In this document: one piece after another, positions 55,585 through 64,000 of the stretch | Layout of the letters: every line of letters starts with the position of its first letter | Numbering within the stretch: the stretch's first letter is position 1 | Source of the DNA: Sphaerolaimus hirsutus | Taxonomy: Eukaryota > Nematoda > Chromadorea > Monhysterida > Sphaerolaimidae | Direction: 5' to 3' | Assembly: GCA_964036195.1 (NCBI GenBank) | Contig: OZ038455.1 | Coordinates: forward strand, 6,341,855 to 6,405,854 | DNA: 64,000 nucleotides | The notes under the pieces: model-generated | What the model saw: the letters and a program-made list of their open reading frames with translations, nothing else | Told to the model about the DNA's origin: nothing | Databases searched by the model: none | Translations under genes and position numbers: made by a program

Positions 55585-56090
55585 ATATTTCACCCATAGA
55601 TACCGTAATGAAATAACCCTGTGTTTCAAGTAATACCACAAGCAAATATGACTGTGCTGGATCAGTTGAGGAAAAAAAGTATTTTTACGAGAATACCAAA
55701 CACAAACATCCAGCCGCTGAGCCACCCTGTATTTTGATCGAATGGAAAAAACAACATGTGCAGTGACGCAGTCCCCATTTATCGACTGTTTGGATCAATC
55801 CCATAATTAGTACAGATTCAAGTTAAAAGATATGCCACCTTTCAGTAAAAAGTATGTGCTCGGTGGGCATAGCGAATAATTAATAGGTAATAATAATAAT
55901 TAACGAAATTGATCACAGATTTTACTCATTAAATTATGGTAGGATTATGTGCAAAGTATGTGCTCAGTGGGTATAGCGACATAATGCCGGCCTTCATTAG
56001 TGTGAGCGACAAAAGATCTGGCCCTTCGATTGTGTTTTCCATTCATTCTGTCGTTGCATTTTCGGGGTGGAAAATTTCAGCCATTTCGAT
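55585..56090. other. unassigned sequence
   Basis: A repeated phrase AGTATGTGCTCGGTGGGCATAG (55850, again near 55957 with one change) suggests an old duplication. No gene was seen. Confidence 0.45.
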
Positions 56091-57167
56091 GCATGACCAT
56101 GCAAAATGATCGGAAAACAACAGGGATTTCATTTCTGGGGTCGCTTTTGTTGTGTCACATCCGTGATGATCCCAAAATAGGTGGAAATGTGTTAATTGAA
56201 TGGTCCGTCACATCCCATGGATGACATTGCACTCAACGTGTATACCGCGACATACATTTATAGGCTAATGTCATCCATGAGTTGTGTCGATGACAACTAA
56301 TTTATATTTACTGAGTTTATGGCGTAGAGGTAGTGAAAAAAGATTTTACCCATTGTGTGCAGGGTTGGCAAAATTTCAAAAAAAAACTAAAAATGGAAAA
56401 CTTCATCATAAAAATTGTATCTAACTTAGAAATTTTGATTGAAAAATAGAAAAATAGTATAGAAATTTGTATTTTTGTAACATTTTAGTAAAGTTAAGCA
56501 AAAATTTGCAGTTTTACATAATTCATATATTCTTTTGTATTTATTTAAATATTTGCTGAAAAAATCACAAATTTACACACCTTTTTATATATTTTTACCT
56601 TCAAAATAACTAGTTCATATGTTTTATTGCCTATTTTCAGCAATTTCTTGCCTATGAATCTATTTTTAGCTATTTTCTACATACATTTTGTGATTCTTTA
56701 CTTAAACTAAATTTCCCCATTTTCTTTCCGAAGGAGTTCTGAAGGTTTTCATGGCCCTTTTTGATTTTTTACAGAGCATTTTATAATGTGTTTGTTGACA
56801 CATTGCATGACATTTGACATTCTATAGGGCATTTTATGTGACTGTTGACACTTATGGCACTTGATTTTACTACAATTTTACAATTTATAGTTTCATTTTT
56901 TACAATTTTTTTTAAATTTTCCATTTTACGTTTTTCAATTCTCCATTATGTTTTCCTTCTGAAATTTTGCCAACCTTGCACACAATGGCAAGATCCTTTT
57001 CACTCGCTCTTATGCCATTAACTCAGTAAAATATAAATATGTTGTCATCAACACAACTCATGGATGACATTAGCCTATAAATGTATGTCGCGGTATACAC
57101 GTTGAGTGCAATGTCGACCCCAGAAATGAAATCCCTGTTGTTTTTTGATCATTTTGCATGGTCATGC
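56091..57167. mobile_element. foldback element with GCATGACCATGCAAAATGAT ends
   Basis: Outer arms (GCATGACCATGCAAAATGAT, ACAACAGGGATTTC) and inner arms (GATGACATTGCACTCAACG, AACTCATGGATGACATTA) are inverted on the two sides. The left arm holds about 75 extra bases near 56140-56215. The core 56360-56978 has CAGGGTTGGCAAAATTTC on one side and GAAATTTTGCCAACCTTG on the other, like hAT ends, but the flanking octamers are inverted rather than direct. Confidence 0.75.
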
Positions 57168-57168
57168 G

Positions 57169-57405
57169 TAGTGATGGAAAAGCGCCATGGCGCTGGCGCC
57201 TGGCGCTAGCGCCAAAGCAAAAAGCGCCATGGCGCTTTTGGCGCTTGGCGCTATTTTGGCGTGGCGCCATTGGCGCTTGGCGCCGGGCTCTCAAAAAGCG
57301 CCATGGCGCTTTTGGCGCTTGGCGCCATTTTCTGGTGGCGCTATTGGCGCCTGGCGCCGGCATTTTCAATGGCGCCAGAAAAGCGCCAACCTTGATTAAA
57401 CCAAT
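57169..57405. mobile_element. GGCGCC-rich MITE
   Basis: It starts TAGTGATGGAAAAGCGCC and ends GCGCCAACCTTG. It is mostly GCGCCATGGCGC and TTGGCGCTTGGCGC words. ORFs on both strands are compositional. Confidence 0.75.
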
Positions 57406-57496
57406 TGCCATGACGCTGTGAAATCGAAACTCCAGTTGATTAACTTTGAGGTCAACTGAAAAATATTGATTTATGTAAGGGTGTTATGGGACATAT

Positions 57497-57696
57497 NNNN
57501 NNNNNNNNNNNNNNNNNNNNNNNNNNNNNNNNNNNNNNNNNNNNNNNNNNNNNNNNNNNNNNNNNNNNNNNNNNNNNNNNNNNNNNNNNNNNNNNNNNNN
57601 NNNNNNNNNNNNNNNNNNNNNNNNNNNNNNNNNNNNNNNNNNNNNNNNNNNNNNNNNNNNNNNNNNNNNNNNNNNNNNNNNNNNNNNNNNNNNNNN
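57497..57696. other. assembly gap
   Basis: 200 undetermined bases. ORFs drawn across it are meaningless. Confidence 1.
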
Positions 57697-57779
57697 AAAT
57701 GCCTACCTCACACCAACTCGTATCAAAAGTTAACATAAATTTTTTTATTATTTATCTGCATGCTTCTAGTTCTAGCATG

Positions 57780-58126
57780 CACATTGTTTTATGTCCTTGC
57801 ATCCAAGATTTCCGATTTTTTGTAAAATTTTTGTAAAATATTTGTAAAATTTTTGTAAAATGGTTTCATTTTATTTTATTAATGACATTTCAGAATAAAA
57901 TAAAATAAAATAAACTGAAACATTAATAAAATAAAAATAAAATACAATTATAATAAAAATAAAATACAATTTTAGTAAAAAGAATTTTACTAAAACCAAC
58001 CATGTCTGTGAGACACATGTGATGAACCGCTGCACAAAAGATTTATACCCTCTCACACCACTTCATCCATTTTTCTGGCGAATTCAGATCATCCACGAAT
58101 GCGTTTTTCATCTTTTTTCCATTTAT
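57780..58126. repeat. low-complexity AT sequence
   Basis: TTTTTGTAAAAT and AATAAAATAAAATAA words repeat at 57820-57985. The rest is unassigned. Confidence 0.7.
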
Positions 58127-58379
58127 ACAGCACTCACCTTGAAACCCTGCTGGCGCCATTTTGGCGCCCTTTAAAAGCAGGGCGCCAGGCGCCAAGGGCG
58201 CCACGGAAAAAGGGCGCCAAGCGCCAAGGGCGCCATGGCGCCTTTCAGAATGTGGGCGCCAGGCGCCAAGGGCGCCACAGAGAAAGGGCGCCAAGCGCCA
58301 ATGGCGCCATGGCGCGGCGCCCTTTGGCGCCCTCAAATGGCGCCAGCGCCATGGCGCCATTCCATCACTAGACAGCACT
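58127..58379. mobile_element. GGCGCC-rich element with 8-bp duplication ACAGCACT
   Basis: The element 58135-58371 starts CACCTTGAAACCCTGCTGGC and ends TTCCATCACTAG, with ACAGCACT on both sides. It is the uninterrupted counterpart of the element split at 18539-19941. The octamer suggests hAT, although the two termini do not pair well. Confidence 0.75.
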
Positions 58380-58385
58380 GAAAAC

Positions 58386-59455
58386 TGGCAATGGGTTATT
58401 GATCAGTACAGCCATGGGGTGACACAAAGGTGAGGTGCCCTGAAAATGGTTGAGATATGTGGCTAGGATAGTATGTAACTGTTGACATTTTAGGTAAATC
58501 ACCTAAAAAGAAAAAGTAAAAATCTATATTACGTAACGAACAATTTTTCCTACATCAGTACATGGGGCTGGGTCGACGGTAATTCCGTCCAGACGGTTCT
58601 GTAAAATGGGGTCGATTTTAAAATATATAGAATGTAACTTGATGCAAATCTACCTGAATACTATCCACTGCAGATTCGCTGCTGGTTCGGTACGGGTCAA
58701 CGCGTAAACTCGGCAGACATGAAACGAATCAGGTATTCGGCCCTTGGTTACCAATGACGTATCTTTTTTAATTCGAACTTGAATGGACGGATTCCATTCG
58801 GTTCACGATACTTTTGATTCAATCCAACTTTTTATGCGAGAACGAGATGAGTTTGATAGACAAATCGTTATAGAAAGTCAGATTGTAAGGTCTTAGGTCG
58901 GATCTTATCGTCGCAGTCTCGACGAATTCCTTCAAAAAAGAACGTATGAACTTCCCAGTGCATCCAAGTTACCTTTGCGTTGAATACGAATGAGGTAAAC
59001 GACGCTAGATTTCCGCTCTCGTCAACGAAAATGACCGCGGTATCCAATTAAATCAACATGTGTGTCAACTCGTGTGTGCGCCGCCATTAGCGACCAATTG
59101 CGTTCGCTTAATCGCATTCCGCAGCCATTTTTGGTGACGCAGACGGAAATCCTGCATCTTTCATACTGGGTAAAATTCTCTCAAACGGTAACTTGGACGA
59201 GTGCCAACTACGAATATACGCAGTTGTACGAAAATCCCGTAGAGCATTGACTTCCATAATGTCCGTCGAGTTTACACATAAGATCCGGCCACAGCGGACA
59301 CATTGTCGGATAATTTTATTTTATACTTGACAGATTTTGCATCACAGTCAATTGTAATACCTAGATCTGATAGTGGGCTTTTTGCCAGAAAATGCAAGGC
59401 TAAATTGGAAGCGCTGTGACATTTCAGTAGTTTGAAAGGATAACTAAATTTTGTA
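58386..59455. other. unassigned sequence
   Basis: More balanced base composition than most of the window, but no ORF over about 66 codons and no repeat I can place. It may be unique DNA. Confidence 0.45.
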
Positions 59456-59707
59456 AACACCTTCCCGGTCACGTCCGGCAGCCATTTTTTGATTTTACTT
59501 CTTATATCCTATCCCCAGTTCTAGGGCGCCCCCAGGGCTGAAACTTGGGGGAGATATTGTCGCGACCCCCCCAATTCATGCGAAGTAGAGGGGGGTTGCG
59601 CCGATATCTCCCCCAAGTTTCAGCCTCGGGGACGCTGTAGAACTGGGGATAGGATATAAGAAGTAAAATCAAAAAATGGCTGCCGGACGTGACCGGGAAG
59701 GTGTTTA
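59454..59707. mobile_element. 250-bp AACACCTTCCCGG MITE, uninterrupted
   Basis: The element 59456-59705 folds nearly end to end and is flanked by TA. It supplies the empty site that proves the insertion at 16467-16854. Confidence 0.92.
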
Positions 59708-60107
59708 CAAAAAGGCACTAAAAATTTTTTACCAAAATGTGGCCACTTGAAAACAGATAAATTTTCAAAAATAATATCGGTGACTTAATGAGACGTATGT
59801 ATGTCGATGAGTTTTAGTATGCACATGACACCAACTACTCATAAACCAACTTACACGGTTCGTTAATTTCAGGCGCACTGGTCACCTGGAGCGACATGGA
59901 GCGAACATTTTAGCTGCAGAGATCGATCTGTAAATTGCGTGTGTTTTTGCATGAGTTGTGCAATGTGCATGATATGCGTGACACTAATCGATATCTCACT
60001 CTGAAATAATCGTTTTGTATTGTATTGTATTGAAGATGTCTGGACTTGTTCTGTGCATGCTTCCACTATCTCACGCTCACTGTGATTCTGCATGTTTACA
60101 ATTGTCT
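59708..60107. other. unassigned sequence
   Basis: No gene or repeat seen apart from a small GTATTGTATTGTATT run near 60018. Confidence 0.5.
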
Positions 60108-61299
60108 GTCATCGGTAACGATGGCAAACCCCCGAGAAAAAAGTATTTAAATTTTTAAGTGTTTTTTCTAAAACTAATTTTCGAATTTTCGAATTTTTCC
60201 CCAAATTACTTTTCGAATTTCAAATTTAATTTTCGAATTTTCGAATTTTCGAATCTTTTCTAGCAATTTTCGAATTTTTTTGTCCAGTTTTCGAATTTTT
60301 TCAATTAATTTTCGAATTTTTTTGGAACAATATTGAATCTGAAGCTTTAAACACATTATTTGGACTGTTCTCATATTCTTCTCAGTTTTTATAACCTTAT
60401 TTTCACCATAATTTAGCATTAAAAATGGTGGAAGGAGTTATACGAACCAGTGTCCTGCTTCTTCATTTTATGCACACATTGACACATTTAATTCACCAAC
60501 GCAGCAAAGGCAATAAAGACAACAATTTAAAAATTGGTGTCAAATAAAATATTGGCATCAAATAGAATATTGGCATCAAATAAAATATTGGCATCAAATA
60601 CCGTATTTCCTTGAATTAACCCCCCCCCCCCCCCTGGGGGTCTATTACTTTGCCAGAAATTTTTTGAAATCCCAGTGCTAAATTGTTTTTTGTAAGTAAC
60701 ACAGATGTAAAAAATGCAACAAAAACCGCCATTTATAAGACTCTATAGACTTATATAAGTACGTAGACGGTACAAACCCTGTTCTAACGCAACACAGTCA
60801 TTGTTTTTAACGTGTTTCCCAGATAACAAACCGCACAAACATTCTCTATACACCAAATTTGGACGCGGTATTTCGAGGGGGGGGGGTTATAAATTCATAG
60901 GGCAAATTTTGAGGGGGGGGTATTTTGAGGGGGGGGAGGATATTTCAAGGAAATACGGTATAAAAACGGATGTGTTGAAGTCCGCCTCTTCCGCCGCGGA
61001 TGACATTTCAATGTTTTTTTTTGTTACGTTTCGCTTTTTCATACGCGCCGCATATCAATTGTCGCTTTATTTAGCACGTTGAACTTAAGAATGCGTTTTG
61101 TTGCCTTGAATTGCCTGAAAAATTCGAAAACTATTTTCGAATTTTTGAATTTTCGAATTTTCAAATTTTTTGAAAAATAAATCGATTTTTAAGTGTTTTT
61201 TCTAGGGGTGAAATAAAAATTCGAAAATTCCGAAAAAATTCGAAAATTCGAAAATGTTTTCGAATTTTCGAATCTTTTTTGGCCATCGTTAGTCATCGG
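60108..61299. mobile_element. hAT-like element (TAACGATGGC termini) with 8-bp duplication GTCATCGG and a nested TA MITE
   Basis: The element 60116-61291 starts TAACGATGGCAAACCCC and ends TTGGCCATCGTTA with identical GTCATCGG on both sides. The ends carry AATTTTCGAA words. An 18-base tandem (ATTGGCATCAAATAAAAT) lies at 60535-60600. A CCGTATTTCC MITE is nested at 60601-60958. Confidence 0.93.
60599..60960. mobile_element. nested CCGTATTTCC MITE flanked by TA
   Basis: The element 60601-60958 starts CCGTATTTCCTTGAATTA and ends CAAGGAAATACGG. The interior GACGGTACAAACCCTGTTC is homologous to 37240-37260. Confidence 0.88.
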
Positions 61300-61420
61300 T
61301 CGGCAGACAAATATCGAGTCGGCATTGTGCATATTTTTGAATTAATGAACAAAACGAAATATTGGCATCAAGCCAGCTCATGGATGCGCGTATTTTTTGA
61401 AATGTAAAAAAGCAAAAAAA

Positions 61421-63264
61421 ATCGTGGATAGCATTCGAAAAATAACCCGTGATTTATATTTTTGAAAATCACAATAAATATAAATAACCCGTGATTTATA
61501 TATATTTATATTTTTTCCAAATTCTGAGTGATATATTTATATATATTTTTTAAATTTGAAAAAAAATCACTGAGAAAATCACTCATACTTGATACATTGT
61601 GGTGCATTTATTGCGCTTATTACTAAAACATGCAATCTGTGCAAGAGAAATTTGCAGGGATTTTCTCCAGAAAATCTCTCTGTTCATGTAGAGCATTATT
61701 GGGTTAAAATTGTATTTGAAGCAGGTAAATATTGTTAGCCTACACACACTAGTTTTCACCCTGACTTGATTGAAAACTGAAATGGCAAAAAAGTCACATG
61801 TTTCCATCAAGTTTTGCACTACTGAATGCTATATACCATATTTCCTTGAAATACCCCCTGTTGAGAAATACCCCCCTCAAAATGGGCACTATGAACTTAT
61901 AACCCCCCCCCTGTCGCGAAATACCCTCGTAAAAATGGGCACTATGAACTTATACCCACCCTCGAAATACCCCACCCCAATTTACTGAATAGAGAACATG
62001 ATGTGGTTTGTGATCTGGGAAACACACAACACATGTTAAAAACAATGAATGTGTGATGTGCAAACTGGTTATATACTGTCTACATACATATATAAGTCCA
62101 TAGAGTGTTATAAATGTTGGTTTTTGTTGTATTTTTCGACGTTTGTGTACATTTCAAACAACAATTTAGTAATGGGATTTGAAAAATTCCTTGCAAAATG
62201 ATAAACCCCCCTCGAAATACCCCCTCGCTTGACCCCCCTCAAAATTTCCACTCTGAAAAAATAAACCCCCCAGGGGGTAATTCGAGGAAATACAGTATGT
62301 GCAGTTTTCACAAATGGCATGAATTTTGGTGGGGTGGTGTTGGCAAATCACTAGTTTGATCACAACTCAAACTCAAATGATGGCAAATGGTGACATCACT
62401 ATCAATTAGTTTTCATTTTGTATGTGACAAAAATGTAAACTGTTTTAGTAACTTTTTATTTATGTCATCCTGCTATGAATTCTATCGTTATGTTTTAGGT
62501 ATAAAGCATCTCTCTATCTTTTTACATACTTTTCTGAAATAAAACATGACTTTAAATAAAAAAATACCAATTTGATGTGATCAAAAATTTTTCTACAGTG
62601 ATTGCAAGCTCAGTTGACCATTTTTGAAAACTGACAATGCTTGGTGACATGCAACAATGTCGGCTGTTGTCAAATATCGGGAACAACTGTGGAAAACTGT
62701 CACCATGGTGTCACCAGAGCCACTAGTGTCATCACAATGTTGCCAAAACGTAGCCATGTGCCCAAAAATGAGTTTTCACAGCACATCATCAATAAAAAAG
62801 TGCTGAGCATGAGCACCTATTTAGTCAAACATCCATTGCCACAACCAGGCGCTATAGGTTGAGAGCTAAATATTTGCAGTGCAAAATATTTTTGAAGTTT
62901 TCATTGAGGTTGAACTGCAGGTTGAATTTTTCTGTGATATTTGCTTGATGTTTTCACTTGTAAAATACTGTATAAATTAATACTGCTTGTGGAAGGATAA
63001 TAAATGGACTGTGGTATCTTAGAGTAAATTTTTTGTGCTTGCTAATGGTAAATAAAGCCCAGAATATTGCTTGAAATTGAAATAAAGTGCAAGTGATTTT
63101 TTGAGATTTTTTTTGAGGTTAGAGTTATTTTTTGAGTAATTTAATTATATTTTCTGGAGACCTAGAGTGATTTATATATATTTATATTTTTTCCAATATT
63201 GGAGTGATATATTTATATATATTTTCCAAAAAAATCGGTGATTTTTTCGAATGCTAATCGTGGA
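61421..63264. mobile_element. hAT element (TAGCATTCGAAAAA termini) with 8-bp duplication ATCGTGGA
   Basis: The element 61429-63256 runs from TAGCATTCGAAAAA to TTTTTTCGAATGCTA with ATCGTGGA on both sides. Ends contain TTTATATATATTTATA and TGATTTATATAT words. It is related to the 47739 hAT by terminus. It hosts a CCGTATTTCC-type MITE (61836-62295) and encodes no transposase. Confidence 0.93.
61834..62297. mobile_element. nested CCGTATTTCC-type MITE, slightly decayed
   Basis: It starts CCATATTTCCTTGAAATA, ends CGAGGAAATACAG and has TA on both sides. The interior resembles 38487-38938. Confidence 0.8.
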
Positions 63265-64000
63265 AGGCGCTCCGTTCACGGTTAACGAAACTTTGGCTAC
63301 ATACGCAGGACAGAGGCCATATTTCTGCTGTGGGGGTCGACATAATGAACCCCCCTATGTATGAGTTGCACCCCTCTGTGACACATTTTTAATGTTTGCT
63401 TCGCCATTGAACCAAACAAATCAGAGGGACAAAGACATATTTCCAGGAGTGTACCTATGTATGTAAATATACATTCATATAGAGCGACGGCGTGCCATTC
63501 GGTGTATTTTATACAGAATTGACAGTACGAGGACCAATTTACCTATATAATATCAGTGTGATGGAAAACTGTGGGAAAATGGGCCTACATGTACACCGGG
63601 TTTACATGCGCACCGGCACAGACCCGTAAAATGACCCTCTAAACAAAGACAATGGCAAACTATTTATCTGTAAGCATTAAAAAAATAGTTTTTGGTTTTT
63701 CAACATTTATAAAATAAATTATTCAAATTTATTTGAATGTTATTAACGATTTTTGACACTTTCTAATGTTTTGAAGCACCTTGCCATTTATTATTGCAGA
63801 TTATTTGACCCAAATCCATGTCAGCATAACAGTTACTGTTTTCGATAAGAACATGGCATTGAACAAAAGTAAATGACACACTATAAAAGGCATGCACACC
63901 ATCACATTGTCGTTTTGGATAAAACACTTGCCTAGCAACAAAATGGATTGATATGATATGACAGGTTTAGATTAGATTAGATGTTAATGAGATCGGGGGC
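63265..64000. other. unassigned tail with one Mutator-like MITE end
   Basis: Near 63570-63625 GGGTTTACATGCGCACCGGC and neighbours give, on the other strand, the GGGTCTGTGCC and GCATGTAAACCC motifs of the Mutator-like MITEs. The partner end is not seen. No gene was found to the end of the window. Confidence 0.5.

Noticed and set aside
56360-56978. A separate hAT insertion in the 56-kb foldback
   Set aside because: The ends look like hAT termini, but the adjacent octamers are inverted (ATTGTGTG and CACACAAT) rather than directly repeated, so it reads better as the core of the foldback.
57158-57421. Ala/Trp/Arg-rich ORFs in GGCGCC regions, also at 4903-5201, 15619-16072, 19650-20456 and 58043-58433
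   Set aside because: These come from repeated GCGCCATGGCGC words, which are open on both strands. No domain or codon signal.
57452-57836. ORFs spanning 57452-57836
   Set aside because: They cross 200 undetermined bases and carry no information.
1-64000. tRNA or rRNA genes
   Set aside because: I looked for tRNA-like box motifs and rRNA cores while reading and recognised none. A covariance-model scan would be decisive.

Overview
This window is a eukaryotic, almost certainly animal, genomic scaffold. It has spliceosomal GT-AG introns, long AT-rich intergenic DNA, a 200-base assembly gap (57497-57696) and almost nothing but transposable elements. I cannot name the species. The mix of hAT, Harbinger, Mutator-like and TA-inserting MITE families, an APE-type LINE and a secreted-type multi-exon gene ending in a PAN/apple-like module fits an invertebrate better than a plant, fungus or mammal, but that is inference.

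Layout. 1-9 kb: short non-autonomous DNA transposons, including a Mutator-like MITE with a 9-bp duplication, a hAT with a perfect 8-bp duplication and a 1.45-kb inverted-repeat element between two exon-like stretches. 9.1-13.2 kb: a broken LINE on the minus strand. 13-26 kb: nested MITEs, GGCGCC-rich elements and a 1.4-kb foldback. 26.1-33.5 kb: a 7.4-kb Harbinger-type transposon that looks coding-competent. It has a six-exon DDE transposase on the minus strand and, divergently, a twelve-exon gene for an AT-hook protein in which every intron is phase 0. 34.7-41.0 kb: five plus-strand exons of a probable host gene (extracellular, PAN/apple-like C-terminus), with a 4.5-kb intron full of transposons. 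41.8-43.0 kb: a hAT inside a hAT, both with perfect 8-bp duplications. 44.0-47.5 kb: a TA-inserting MITE split by a 3-kb block carrying a ~115-bp satellite and 30-bp and 27-bp minisatellites. 47.7-48.9 kb: another hAT. 49.0-55.3 kb: an inverted-repeat element invaded by a second copy of its own family and by a complete 2.85-kb LTR retrotransposon with identical LTRs that encodes only Gag and protease. 56-64 kb: more foldbacks, GGCGCC elements and two hATs (60.1 and 61.4 kb), each hosting a TA-inserting MITE.

How the parts relate. Few or no host functions are encoded apart from the 34.7-41.0 kb gene and weak exon candidates near 2.1 and 3.7 kb. The coherent systems are transposition modules. 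The Harbinger supplies a transposase and a putative DNA-binding partner, and at least two small MITEs (18061 and 35798) share its terminal sequence and are plausible passengers. The LTR element needs reverse transcriptase and integrase from elsewhere. Several insertions are dated relative to each other by target duplications and by intact empty-site copies in the same window.
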